Shown here in pieces: positions 1-9,450 of a DNA stretch of 64,000 nt. The number at the start of each line of letters is the position of its first letter. The stretch's first letter is position 1. Below the pieces are notes generated by a model. It saw only the letters and a list, made by a program, of their open reading frames with translations, had not been told where the DNA came from and did not search any database. Source of the stretch: Phytophthora colocasiae (Eukaryota; Oomycota; Peronosporomycetes; Peronosporales; Peronosporaceae); NCBI GenBank assembly GCA_018806915.1, contig JAGKQI010000050.1:186001-250000 (forward strand), given 5' to 3'. The position numbers were made by a program, and so were the translations under genes.

Positions 1-1136
1 CTCGCTCACACACTCCCCGTATTCGCTGGACATCATTCTGTTATTCCCGGTAGTCTCAGAACGCGTTACCCCCGTTCGTCTTCCCAGTTATTCGTTATTG
101 TGGATAACCGAGCCGTCCGCCTATGTCACCGTCTTTCGTCGCTTCGTTTTCCCATTGGGGCGATCACCCGTCGTTGCTGTTATTGCCGTTCTCGTCGTTA
201 AACCCGTAGTTAACGTGATTCCTGTTGTTGCAGTTGGTAGTTCCGCAGTCCTCTGGGTTATTGTCGGCCTTGGTGTCGCCGTCGCTAACGTTTCTTCGTT
301 GTTCTGCATTACAATCTCGCCATCGATTTGCCTCCTCGCGTGGTCTGCTTCTTCACTCGTCACCGCTGATCCTTTGGTCGTCGCCGTTCTCTCCGGCGTT
401 TTTCAGCTCTTGTCATAGGACGCTCAACGTCGTGCATTCCATGTTTCGTAGATTGCGTTCCCTTGGGTCGTTCTGCTCGACGCTTTCTCTCGTTCCCACG
501 CATTGATCCCGTTAAAGCCGAAGGCGTCATGGCTCCATCCACGATCGTGTTGATCAAACGTCGCCTATAGCGCCGACCTCTTCGTCAGGCGTACCCGTTC
601 CCGCGTCTTGGTCGTTTAGTACTGGCCTTGGAGTACCCGCGGTTCGCTCATTGTGTGTTTCAATCTCCTGTCGTGTGTCCTCCGGCACGTCTACAGTGGC
701 CCTATGAGTCGTTCGTGGTGGTTTCCCTCGTCGTGCTCGTCGTCGCCGCTCTATCGCTGCTCTTACCGTAGCTGCTACTGGTGCCCTCGATAATGCATCA
801 GCGACAACATTTGTTGCACCCGGTCGATAGTGCACTTCAAAATCGAATTCCTGCAAGGTAAGGGCCCATCGATGCAGTTTTCCCGTCAAGTTTGTACGTG
901 ATGATCTCAAACTTACGCCCATATAGGTAGGGTCGAAAGAGTTTAATAGCCCACACTACCGAAAAGCATTCCAACTTCGTAATTCCATACTTTCCCTCCG
1001 TTTCACTGTTCACTTTACTCGCGACTGGTTGCCAACCTTCACCTCGGTCCTGCATCAAGCATGCACCCAATCCGACTTTACTCGCGTCCTAATCTGCCAG
1101 TACCCTTCTCGAAGATCTAACGTCGTGAACAATAAG
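1..1136 (-). pseudogene. Gypsy RT/RNase H fragment, decayed
   Basis: This is a remnant of a Ty3/Gypsy pol on the minus strand, cut at the window edge on one side and at the Gypsy-1 LTR on the other. Reading from about 1110 downward I see the RNase H start (DASKVGLGACLMQ, preceded by a stop), then the run around LFRPYLYGRKFEI. A short deletion removes the DH(S/Y)AL part. At 554-922 come HRWALTLQEFDFEVHYRPG and NVVADALSRAP. Below about 800 the translation turns into a low-complexity Arg/Lys/Glu-rich linker, as in the Gypsy-3 element at 38-40 kb, which has closely matching blocks in the same order. At least two frame breaks are present, so this is dead. No integrase is visible before the edge. 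Confidence 0.85.
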
Positions 1137-1548
1137 TGTAACGGGGTTACACGGCGCTGCGCGCCTTGGCTACAATAGGTGTGGTATACACCATCCAGGT
1201 CACAAGTCACAGATCCGTGTACGACACATAGTGTTTCTCACACGTCACATATGTAGCCAGTTGCTGGCTGTTAGCTCAGAGCCACACATTGCATTTGATT
1301 AGGATTTAGTATGTTAGATACTAAATCCGTTACATTCAGGATTAGGGCAATAAAATAAATAAAAATCAGTTTGCATTTTACATAATTAGTGTTAGTTCCT
1401 TTACTATAGGGACACTGATTGTGAGAGTCCCGTATTTAGTGGACTACGTGGTTCTTGTATAGAACCGAAGGCTAGTGCCTTGCAAGCAGGACTCTACGAG
1501 TCAACCAAACTTCCTCTGTGCCGTGCACACCTACGCAGCCCCGCTGCA
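1137..1548 (+). repeat. Gypsy-1 5' LTR (boundaries provisional)
   Basis: The segment begins TGTAACGGGGTTACA, itself a small inverted repeat (TGTAAC/GTTACA), exactly where the unrelated minus-strand Gypsy fragment stops. It ends near GCTGCA, just before a TGGTAGCACTAG stretch at 1551 that could be a tRNA primer-binding site. There is no second copy of this LTR in the window, because the 3' end of Gypsy-1 is missing, so both edges rest on TG...CA ends and context only. Confidence 0.5.
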
Positions 1549-1550
1549 TC

Positions 1551-1562
1551 TGGTAGCACTAG
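1551..1562 (+). other. candidate primer-binding site, Gypsy-1
   Basis: TGGTAGCACTAG begins with the TGG expected to pair with a tRNA CCA end and lies 2 nt past the proposed LTR end, upstream of gag. The tRNA was not identified. Confidence 0.3.
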
Positions 1563-1599
1563 TAGTCAATCCAACTCCTGAGTTGAAGACTGTTTCTCT

Positions 1600-2576
1600 G
1601 TGAGAATGGAGCCAGAAGCATACACTCACTTGACTCCGAGTCAGCGGGACACGCTTAACAAGCTTACGTCCTTGCTGGGCCCTGAAGGTATGGCGCACCT
1701 TGCGTCTCAAGGGCCGGAGGCCGTCAACGCGCGCCTCGAGGCATTTGCCTCATACGAAAACGCTCTCGTCGAGCACATTCAGCGGAATGTAAAGGAGTTA
1801 ATCCCGCTCCGAGAGCTAAGCCCGTCACGCTCAGCGTGAAGACCTTTCACGGGCACGAAGGAGAGAACCTCCTATTGTGGACCCGAGAGGTCGAAATGGC
1901 CATGGGGGCCGCTATGCTCCAGTTGGAAGGCCAACGCGTGGCGTTCGCCATCTCTAAGCTCGAAGGTCGAGCACGAGATTGGGCCTTGACGTCTGGGACG
2001 TCGGTAGAAATGGCCTTCCCCACTTGGGGTGAGCTTAAGGCCAAGCTTACGCAAGTGTTTGCTCCACCTAACCAGGCGTATCGCGTGCGGTCACGCTTCC
2101 TTGCTTGCCGACAGGGCAAGAAGGACCTGGTGGACTATGTCCAAGAGCTGCGCACGCTCATTGCCGGCATGGCTGCCGATCCTCTACCTGAGGTGGTCAC
2201 CGTGACTATCTTCATGGAAGTTTTGAGAGCTGGCGTGGCCAGGACGGAGGCATTCCGTCAGAATCCTCGCACCTTCGAGGACGCTGTTAGCGTGGCATTG
2301 AATGCTGAACACAACTTTAAGTTGTCGAGGGTCGGTGCTAACAGCACAGGGTCCGGGGGACCCGAGCCCATGGACCTCAGCTATGCTGAAGATGAAGTAG
2401 CCGAGCTACCAGCTGCGGTGCAGCGTATGAGCACTCGTCGGTGCTACACGTGTGGTAGTCCCACACACCTGAGGCCCAACTGCCCTCTGCGCAAAGAGCG
2501 CGCCGGCCAGACTGGTCGCAACCCTGCCGCGGGTCCCGCTTCGGGCTCTGCCCAAAGAAACGACGGCTCCCAGTAG
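1600..2576 (+). pseudogene. gag: Gypsy-1 gag
   Basis: Structural polyprotein of the first chromodomain Gypsy. The first frame (1600-1839, 79 aa; the better start is probably the ATG at 1606, MEPEAY) encodes an N-terminal segment and stops at SRSA. The rest (1836-2576) is in another frame and holds the capsid-like retrotransposon gag region ([10 protein letters not shown], then [15 protein letters not shown] and [16 protein letters not shown]). A CCHC zinc knuckle follows ([14 protein letters not shown]), then a short Gly/Ala/Ser tail. A small indel between about 1810 and 1835 explains the frame change: the second frame reads into the expected [12 protein letters not shown] junction. Without it gag would be about 325 aa, normal for this family. 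The copy is inactivated, unless the overlap is a programmed shift, which I think unlikely inside gag. Confidence 0.85.
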
Positions 2577-2614
2577 ACGCGGGGCGGTCTACTGGGGAAG
2601 AACTGAGTTCTGCA

Positions 2615-3782
2615 GTGCGTGAGAGGCACTGGGGCTCAGCCCCGAAGAGCTCCGTGCTCTTGAACACGGAACGTGTGAGCAAGCAGGGCTTGCTGGTCGT
2701 CCAGGTGGACGTGAAGGGCTTCGAGAAGCCATGGATCGTGTTGATCGATTCAGGAGCGTCTGGCAACTACGTCAGACGCTTCACCGTTGAGGGTAGTCAG
2801 CAATATGCTGAGGCGCTTCGAGCGCGAAGAGGTGACACTGTCACTGTCCGTCTAGCGACGGGCGTCCGTGTCACGGCAGCCAAGGTCCCCATGGACCTAC
2901 GGCTGAAGTTCCTGGACTTCGACAGCGTAGAACGCTGCTTGGTCTTGGACCTGGATTCGAGGTTAGACCTCATCCTTGGTATGGCGTGGCTGGAGCGCCA
3001 CGAGCCATGGATTGACTGGAGGTCGAAGACCTTAGGTGCTACGCACTTCTCTCCTAGTGGAGCTTTGGCGAGTCATGAACCCACCTCTGCTAGGAAGCAG
3101 AAGCGCTATTGGCGCGAGCATCGAGCCGAGTCGGCTATGATGCTGGAAGTCGGTGTGTCCGAGTTAGTGGACAGCACCGATAGCGAGGACCGCAGTCCTG
3201 TTGAGCGCGTAGCGCTGGTTGACAGTGAGTCAACGTGTGGGCAGAACCCACGTAATCCCTGTGGAGCGGCACGTACTCCGCCGAGCGATGCTGGCCGTGG
3301 ACCAAGCCGATCGCTAAATGTCTCGGACATTAGACCAGCTACGGTCATTGATGGTGCAGCGGCAACGTACTCCGCTGAGTGTCTCCGACACTGGGCCTGG
3401 TGTGGCCGAGACTTGTGCGACGGCACGTACTACGTCGAGTAGACGCTCTTCGGCTAGGCGAAGACGTCGTAAGGCCCTTCGGGCGAGACGCTCTGCGTCT
3501 GAGTCATCTGTGACGTCAAGTGCCGACGCACCGGAGGGCTGTGGGCAGCTATACACTCTGGTTGATGGAGTGGGCGGCAGTGCCGAAGGCAGTGTCCTGC
3601 TGGACGACTTGCCAAGTGTTGACAAGCTCCTTGAGCTAGAGGAGATGTCCTTCGCCGACTTTGGCGATGCCTTGAAGGCTGACGAACTCGCCGAGGTGGT
3701 CATCGTTCGACCTGAGGAGGAGTTAAACTCGTCGATCCCCTCGTTGACGAGTCCGTCTTGGCCGAAGTCAAGAAGGCGTTGA
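2615..3782 (+). pseudogene. pol: Gypsy-1 aspartic protease region of pol
   Basis: The aspartic protease is recognised by VLIDSGASGNYV near 2735-2770 and by DLILGMAWLERHEPWIDW about 85 residues later. The protease frame (2615-3442) is the same as that of the downstream RT ORF at 3758. Between about 3320 and 3780, however, the continuous coding stretch lies in a second frame (3318-3782), an Arg/Ser-rich segment followed by an acidic stretch. Two compensating indels, one near 3320-3440 and one near 3700-3760, are the simplest explanation. In a working copy this would be the N-terminal third of a single pol. Confidence 0.8.
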
Positions 3783-6700
3783 ACGCCAGGAGTGGATCGG
3801 AGATCCTCAAGAATCCTTTGGATCCCTTCTACTCCTTGTTGAAGGAATATGGAGACGTTGTCTCGAAGGAACCACCGAGTGGCCTGCCTCCTGACCGAGG
3901 CGTTCGTCATGAGATCGACTTAGTTCCCGGAACTAAATACTGCGTGACCCGGCAGTTGCCTCGTCCTAAAGAGCAATGCGACGTCATTGACGCCTTCTTC
4001 CGTGCGAAGCACGCGGCGGGTCTCGTGCGCGAGAGCAAGTCTCCGCACTCCGCACCAACGTTCTGTGTCAGAAAGCCGAATGGCAAGTGGCGTATCGTTC
4101 ACGCTTTTAACAAGCTCAACGCTGCCACGATTCCGGCGCAGACGCCGATTCCTAGGAAGGATGTTCTTCAGAACAACATGGTGGGTTGCACCATGTACAG
4201 TGCGCTCGACTTAGTCGAAGGCTACTATCAGCTGCTCATGCGAGCCAGTGATATCCCGCTTACAGCGGTGAGCACCCCGAGCGGTATGCTCTGGGAGTGG
4301 CTCGTCATGCCCCAAGGGCTGTCAAATGCGCCTGCAACGTTCAATCGTCTAGTGACGCAGTTGTTCAGGCCCATATGGGCATTCGCACAGACGTACTTCG
4401 ACGACGTGTTCGTCCACAGTCAGGCCGAACACGGCAAGACTGACGTTGAGGTACACGTGGAACACGTGAGAGCTGTGCTCGAGTGCATGCGCACGAACAA
4501 GTTGTACGCCAACGCAGACAAGTGCGTCTTTGGCGCGGAAGAAATCCCCTTCCTAGGGTGCTTCATTGGGAAGCATGGCCTTCGTGCTGATCCAGCAAAG
4601 GTCAAGGCCATTGTGGACTGGCCGGTTCCCTTGAACCAGAAGGACTTGCGTGAGTGGCTGGGCTTGGCCAACTACTTGCACAAGTATAGCGAGAACTACG
4701 CTGAGTTGGCTCGGCCACTGACGGATCTCCTTAAGAAGGATGCGGAGTGGGTATGGCGTGCCGAGCACGAGAATGCGTTCACTTGTATCAAGGATAGTCT
4801 GCTTCAGGCACCGATACTGGCGTTGCCAGACCCCGCTCGTCCGTTTATCGTCGTCTGTGACGCCTCGGACTTTGCCATCGGCAGTGCTTTGCTACAAGCG
4901 GACGCCGAAGGGCGCGAACGCGTCATTGCGTTTGAGTCTCGGCAGCTCAAGGCTGCTGAGAAGAACTATCCAGTTCATGACAAGGACCTACTTGCGATGA
5001 AGTACGCTCTCGTCAAATTCAGGGTTCACCTGCTCGGCTCCAAGCCGTTTGTGATCTACACGGATCATGCGTCACTACGCACAGCGACGCAGTCGCCTCA
5101 CCTCTCGCAGAGGATGGCCCGATGGCTCTCCTGCTTTGCGGAGTATAACTTCGAGGTGAAGTACAAGCCTGGAAGGCAGAACGTCCTCGCTGACGCGTTA
5201 TCACGTCGCCCGGACTATGAGTTATCTCATGTCACCTCGGTGACGTCGTCCGTGACGGACATGGTTCGATCAGCGTACGCTCAGGACGACTCTTGTGTCG
5301 CGCTGCTTCAAGCTCTAGGGAGCGATGAGTTTAAGGACTCAAAGGTGACTCTGTCACGACGCCTAAAGGCGAGGCTCCAACGCTATAGCCTGGGAGGCGG
5401 TCTGCTGTACTACAGCACGGGTCAGGATGACCCACCACGTGTGGTGGTTCCTCACGATGAGGACCTGAAGTATCGTATCCTCTATGAGGCCCACGACACG
5501 CCCACAAGCGGCCACCTCGGTCGCGAGAAGACCCACGGCTCGGTGAGCTCCATGTACTGGTGGCCGAAGATGTACAAGTGGGTCAGCACATATGTGCACA
5601 CGTGCGAGACGTGTCAGCGGGTTAAACCCTCGCCGCATGCGGCAGCGCCTTTGGCGAGCTTGCCTGTACCCTCTGGGTGTTGGCAGTCCATGAGTATGAA
5701 CTTCGTGTTTGGCCTGCCGAAGGATACGGCAGGCAACACGGGCGTTGTGGTCTTTGTTGACCGTCTGAGCAAGATGGCTCACCTAGCGGCTGTGCCGGAC
5801 ACCGTCGATGGCGCTGGTACTGCGACGATCTTCATCGATCGGGTCTTCCGCCAGCATGGGCTGCCTGAGACCATTGTCTCGGATCGAGATCCCCGTTTCA
5901 CGGGTCACTTCTGGACGTCCGTCTTCAAGGTGCTGGGCACTCGACTGGACATGTCCACGGCGGACCATCCGCAGACCGACGGTCAGACCGAACGCGTGAA
6001 CCGCGTTCTGGAGGACATCCTCCGCAGCGTATGCGCTGAAACGCCGAAGCGTTGGAGCGCTATGCTCCCTCTCGTTGAGTTCTCCATGAACAATGCGGTG
6101 CATGCCTCGACAGGCTTCACCCCGTTCTACGTGAACGGCCTTGCGCATCCGCGCGTCCCGCTCACTCCGCCTCGCGGTAGCCTTGGGCTTAGTGGGGGAG
6201 AGGCTGTGCCGTCGCTCGACTCCGAGCTTGCTGATATCAGCCCTTCTGCTGTGCGTAAACAAGTCGATGACTTCCTCTCGGTGAGATTGAGCGTATTACG
6301 CCGTGTGCGTGACGCGATGGCCGAAAGCCAAGACGTTCAGAAAGAACAGGCTGATGCAAAAGGCAGAGGCAATGTATGGGAATTTAAGGTCGGTGACCAG
6401 GTTTTATTAAACGCTAAGAACCTACCTACACATGCAGTGTCAAGTGTCTTTAAGACGAAATTGCGTCCGCGTTTCATCGGACCATTTACGGTCGTGGCCA
6501 AGAAGGGCCTGGCATACACGCTTGACTTGCCAAAGCGGATGCGAACACACCCGGTGTTCTACGTCGGCTTGCTTAAGCCATATCGGGACCCCGCGGGGGT
6601 GAGCGCGGAGGCGCTGGCACCGACGACACGTGCCCAGGCTGCGTCATCTGTAGCAGCAACGTCACCTGACCCCGCAACTCAGCGAGCTGAAGCTCCTGCT

Positions 6701-7192
6701 GGTGCAGGCGAGCAGTCAGGGACTGAGGACCTTCGAGCCAAGCCATCCGGCTTTCAATCTTCTCTATGTCATGAGCGAGACGGGCATGCGAATGCCAAAC
6801 GCTCTCCAGGTTCCCCTGAAGAGACTGAGTCTGACTCTGGAGAGTACCGATCGAGTGATCGAGTTGATACCAAGCGCGCCGCGACAAATAGCGCTCATCA
6901 CACTCGTCGAGTATTGCGTTCCGCAGCGAATCGGCCTCCTCCGCCGTTGCTCGATGAGCAGGGGACTCCCCACTACCACGTGGAGCGCCTGATAGCGCGG
7001 CGTCGCCACCGTAGTCAAAACCAGTATCTGGTGAAGTGGCGTGGATATCCTCATTCCCAAAACTCGTGGGAGTTTGAAGGGCCCCTGAGGCAGGACTGCC
7101 CTGACGTCGTGGACGCTTTTGATCGCGAAGATCGGGGGCGCCCGAAGGGCTCGAGGTCGACCACTCGGTCGACACCCGCTTCTCACCACTAG
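3758..7192 (+). CDS. pol: Gypsy-1 pol: RT, RNase H, integrase, chromodomain
   Basis: A long open frame of 1144 codons belonging to a chromovirus-like Ty3/Gypsy element. In order: RT from about residue 55 to 260, with catalytic YFDDVF near 212; RNase H about 355-485 (CDASDFAIGSALL, TDHASL, LADALSRR); integrase zinc finger about 585-625 (H..H..CETC); integrase core with SDRDPRF near 707 and QTDGQTERVNR near 743; RFIGPF near 903; and a C-terminal chromodomain about 1072-1122 (HYHVERLIARRR, YLVKWRGYPHSQNSWE). The first catalytic Asp of the integrase core, normally in the SMDF motif, is Asn at residue 648 (codon 5699-5701, AAC). The frame is open, but the integrase should be dead. The start at 3758 is only the first ATG after a frame break; the true protein begins upstream with the protease. 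Confidence 0.92.
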   Translation: MAEVKKALNARSGSEILKNPLDPFYSLLKEYGDVVSKEPPSGLPPDRGVRHEIDLVPGTKYCVTRQLPRPKEQCDVIDAFFRAKHAAGLVRESKSPHSAPTFCVRKPNGKWRIVHAFNKLNAATIPAQTPIPRKDVLQNNMVGCTMYSALDLVEGYYQLLMRASDIPLTAVSTPSGMLWEWLVMPQGLSNAPATFNRLVTQLFRPIWAFAQTYFDDVFVHSQAEHGKTDVEVHVEHVRAVLECMRTNKLYANADKCVFGAEEIPFLGCFIGKHGLRADPAKVKAIVDWPVPLNQKDLREWLGLANYLHKYSENYAELARPLTDLLKKDAEWVWRAEHENAFTCIKDSLLQAPILALPDPARPFIVVCDASDFAIGSALLQADAEGRERVIAFESRQLKAAEKNYPVHDKDLLAMKYALVKFRVHLLGSKPFVIYTDHASLRTATQSPHLSQRMARWLSCFAEYNFEVKYKPGRQNVLADALSRRPDYELSHVTSVTSSVTDMVRSAYAQDDSCVALLQALGSDEFKDSKVTLSRRLKARLQRYSLGGGLLYYSTGQDDPPRVVVPHDEDLKYRILYEAHDTPTSGHLGREKTHGSVSSMYWWPKMYKWVSTYVHTCETCQRVKPSPHAAAPLASLPVPSGCWQSMSMNFVFGLPKDTAGNTGVVVFVDRLSKMAHLAAVPDTVDGAGTATIFIDRVFRQHGLPETIVSDRDPRFTGHFWTSVFKVLGTRLDMSTADHPQTDGQTERVNRVLEDILRSVCAETPKRWSAMLPLVEFSMNNAVHASTGFTPFYVNGLAHPRVPLTPPRGSLGLSGGEAVPSLDSELADISPSAVRKQVDDFLSVRLSVLRRVRDAMAESQDVQKEQADAKGRGNVWEFKVGDQVLLNAKNLPTHAVSSVFKTKLRPRFIGPFTVVAKKGLAYTLDLPKRMRTHPVFYVGLLKPYRDPAGVSAEALAPTTRAQAASSVAATSPDPATQRAEAPAGAGEQSGTEDLRAKPSGFQSSLCHERDGHANAKRSPGSPEETESDSGEYRSSDRVDTKRAATNSAHHTRRVLRSAANRPPPPLLDEQGTPHYHVERLIARRRHRSQNQYLVKWRGYPHSQNSWEFEGPLRQDCPDVVDAFDREDRGRPKGSRSTTRSTPASHH

Positions 7193-7697
7193 TGTGAGAA
7201 GCTGACGGACTAGCAGCCGAGCTCAGGCTCTGGTCCGTGGCTGGCACAGCCAGCGAGTCTCCCTCGGAGACTGAAGGAGCATCCTGCGAAGCAGGGATAG
7301 TGGCCTGAGAGGCGGGAGCCACTGCCGTCGTGTGACGAGGAAAGCGGCCGGGCCGCACGCGTATCTTCGCGTACTGGAAGAGTAGACCTCGAGCGAGGCG
7401 GACGTCCACCTCGGCGCAGCTCTCCATGAGCCGGTCAAACGACGCGAGCTTCCGTGAAGCCTCGGCCCAGGTGGCCACATGGACCATGTAGTCCCGGGTG
7501 GTCTCTCCGGTTTGGAGCAGGAGTGGATAAGTCCTCATCTGAGGCACAGACTCCCGTCGTCGTTGCTTATCTAAGCGTTGCCGATACTCGGCGAGTGTGC
7601 ACACCTGCGGGGTCAGGAAACGCTCATGGAGCCCCTGTCGCTGCCGAGTCTCAGCCACCGTACGTGGAGGATCGCCTATGGCGTAACCATGCAGGTT
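6573..7697 (-). CDS. antisense ORF at the 3' end of Gypsy-1
   Basis: A long open frame runs antisense from the Gypsy-2 LTR junction back through the 3' region of Gypsy-1 and across the chromodomain end of pol. Its computed start lies inside the LTR, so its real 5' end has been cut off. The product has an ordered N-terminal block (TYPLLLQTGETTRDYMVHVATW, then LARGLLFQYAKIRVRPGRF), a disordered Ser/Pro-rich middle and a C-terminal heptad-like coiled coil (LDHSIGTLQSQTQSLQG, then ARLAHDIEKIESRMAWLEG). I do not recognise a family. The roughly 500 bp beyond the pol stop (7193-7697) hold nothing else. The part overlapping pol could be a GC-driven shadow of the disordered linker, but the part beyond 7192 cannot be explained that way. 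Confidence 0.35.
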   Translation of the reverse strand, partial: NLHGYAIGDPPRTVAETRQRQGLHERFLTPQVCTLAEYRQRLDKQRRRESVPQMRTYPLLLQTGETTRDYMVHVATWAEASRKLASFDRLMESCAEVDVRLARGLLFQYAKIRVRPGRFPRHTTAVAPASQATIPASQDAPSVSEGDSLAVPATDQSLSSAASPSASHTSGEKRVSTEWSTSSPSGAPDLRDQKRPRRQGSPASGALQTPTSFGNEDIHATSPDTGFDYGGDAALSGAPRGSGESPAHRATAEEADSLRNAILDECDERYLSRRAWYQLDHSIGTLQSQTQSLQGNLESVWHSHARLAHDIEKIESRMAWLEGPQSLTARLHQQELQLAELRGQVTLLLQMTQPGHVSSVPAPPRSPPRGPDMA

Positions 7698-8030
7698 TGT
7701 CCTCGGAAAAGTGCACAAAACTCCGAGAGACAATAACACTCAGTCTGATCACCGGACTTTCCCCGACGATGAGTGCCTAAAGGTTGGCAGAAAGTCTCTC
7801 AGAAGAATGTATCTCTGAGAGACCTCATCCCGTTGCCGTCCTGTGTGACGATGATGGTTCAAGGAATACAGTTATACCCACAAGATACCAAGTATCGCGC
7901 ACCGGACGTAGCGCACCCCGCGCATATCCCAAATTGGACTTCGTGCGTTGTAGCATACGTGCTCCGCACCCTAAAAACATTCATGGATTTCTGGTATCAC
8001 GTATGGAAACTCTGATATCACACCATGAAG

Positions 8031-8300
8031 TCTGACGTACACGAGTCTGACGTACATGAAGTCCGACGTACATGAGTCTGACGAACATGATTCTGGTAAA
8101 CAAGTCTGATGTGTCCGGCTTATACAAGCAATATTCCAGACATTTACCAGTTTCCGATGAACAGACTCCGACGTACAAGACTCCGATGAACAGACCCAAG
8201 TGTCACGACTCTGGTATTTATGACTCTGATGTACATGATTCCGGAGTACATGGTTCCGATGAACATGTCTCCGACGCACATGATTCCAGACCCTGATGAA
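8031..8300 (+). repeat. imperfect 15-16 bp minisatellite in the Gypsy-2 LTR
   Basis: At least a dozen imperfect units of the form TCYGAYGWACATGA lie head to tail or near each other (for example TCTGACGTACATGA, TCCGATGAACAGAC). The right LTR has the same array at about 23438-23725, with one extra 16-bp unit, showing slippage or unequal exchange since insertion. Related motifs recur through the internal region of the element. Confidence 0.8.
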
Positions 8301-8850
8301 CAGGATACCAGACTCTGACACTCTGAAGTCCACCCCATACTGAAACCAAGTGTACCCAACACGACCTCACGCAATCAAGTGAAATGCAACCTGCTCATCC
8401 CTGTAATGACATCATTAAGTGTCGACTCAACAAGATCCGCTGTACCGACTACCATAGTGAGCCCAAGTGAAAGTTCCTGAGTTATACTGAGACCAAGTGT
8501 ATATGAGAATATGGAAGACAGAAGACAGAGAGATACGAGATAGATAACCAGAGTTCAAATTGCGTTATAACCCCAAGGTCGATTCTTCGGTTCTTTGGAA
8601 AGTGTAAGGCCACGACAAAGCTTTGAGTCGTGTGATCTCTCACCTATCAAGCCCCTTTAGGTGGAGATCAGCGTAACGCAGAGACCTGAGAGGACCCACC
8701 TATTCCATTTACTAGTTGGGTCGTTTGTTTTGTCTCTAGCGGTAGCCCATTTCATATTGTACGTTTGGACAGGTTTTGGGAGCTAGACAGTCGCTCTCAA
8801 GACGCTCGGTAGACTGTTGTATATAACCGATAGTGTATTGGTTTATTTTT

Positions 8851-8869
8851 CCCTCTATATATTAGAGGG
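8851..8869 (+). promoter_or_regulatory. TATA-like palindrome, candidate LTR core promoter
   Basis: CCCTCTATATATTAGAGGG has 7-bp arms (CCCTCTA/TAGAGGG) around an AT-rich centre. It is kept in the right LTR and, as a slightly different version with the same arm logic, in the more diverged solo LTR around 36473-36490. Conservation of a TATA-like centre within an LTR suggests the element's promoter. No transcript start is visible from sequence. Confidence 0.35.
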
Positions 8870-9361
8870 TGGTGCGCGAAAGTTACGGGAATACCAGACA
8901 GACCAGGTGTCTGGTGAACATTTCCCTAGTTGACCTGGAGAACTAGCCCACTGCTCAAGGGCCAGGAAAGAATAAGAGCAGCTACATATTTGTATATCGG
9001 AACTCTATATTGCGGTTATCTCGGAAGTCTAATTATTGGACTTCCCATTGTATTAATTTCTCTTTTGCCTTCAGAAATCTTTGGTGTACACAAGTGTTCA
9101 CCGGAAAACGTTCGACTCTCAAGCGCTCCTGTGAGGATCAGAAGGACATCCGACGGTCTACGCAAGGAACCCTCACTCTCATCAACACTCTCACGACCCC
9201 GGCGAGGGTCTCATTACCAAGACAACGAACCTACGAGGACAGTACAAGGTAACACACGCCCACCTTGCTGTGCGACTCTGGTATAATTACCGGTAGTCAC
9301 ACTTCCAGGTTCACTGTACGCCCCTGCACCGCGGTAAAAGTTGCACCGACTTCGCGACAAC

Positions 9362-9377
9362 TGGTGCGCGTGCCCGG
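9362..9377 (+). other. Gypsy-2 primer-binding site
   Basis: TGGTGCGCGTGCCCGG begins two to three bases after the LTR end and starts with TGG, as expected for pairing with a tRNA 3' CCA end. It is the first sequence at which left and right LTR surroundings differ, which supports its placement. The primer tRNA was not identified. Confidence 0.6.
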
Positions 9378-9450
9378 ATCTTGGTATCGTGATATCACCG
9401 GATCTAAGAGAGTTTGAGAAGAGGGTTTCTGTCAAGCGTCTATATTCAAG

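Larger units (their letters stand above)
7698..9359 (+). repeat. Gypsy-2 left LTR, 5'-truncated
   Basis: This stretch repeats 23106-24782 almost base for base. I see about five substitutions plus one extra 16-bp unit in the right copy. Comparison with the right LTR (starts 22907, TGACACG) and the solo LTR at 35932-37618 shows that about the first 200 bp of this LTR are missing. The break abuts Gypsy-1 sequence directly. The LTR ends TTCGCGACA at 9359, followed by a primer-binding site. The several short ORFs inside the LTR are present in both copies but have no recognisable domains. Confidence 0.93.

Noticed and set aside
5783..6262. 159-codon minus-strand ORF opposite Gypsy-1 integrase
   Set aside because: A shadow of a GC-rich, clearly coding sense frame; it has no coherent domain.
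8031..8300. Array of short repeats, checked as a possible CRISPR
   Set aside because: Units vary, have no spacers of constant length, and lie in an LTR of a eukaryotic retroelement.
7773..8374. Several ORFs of 70-120 codons in the Gypsy-2 LTR (also at 23180-23797)
   Set aside because: They overlap each other on both strands, encode the minisatellite, and are duplicated only through the LTR pair.
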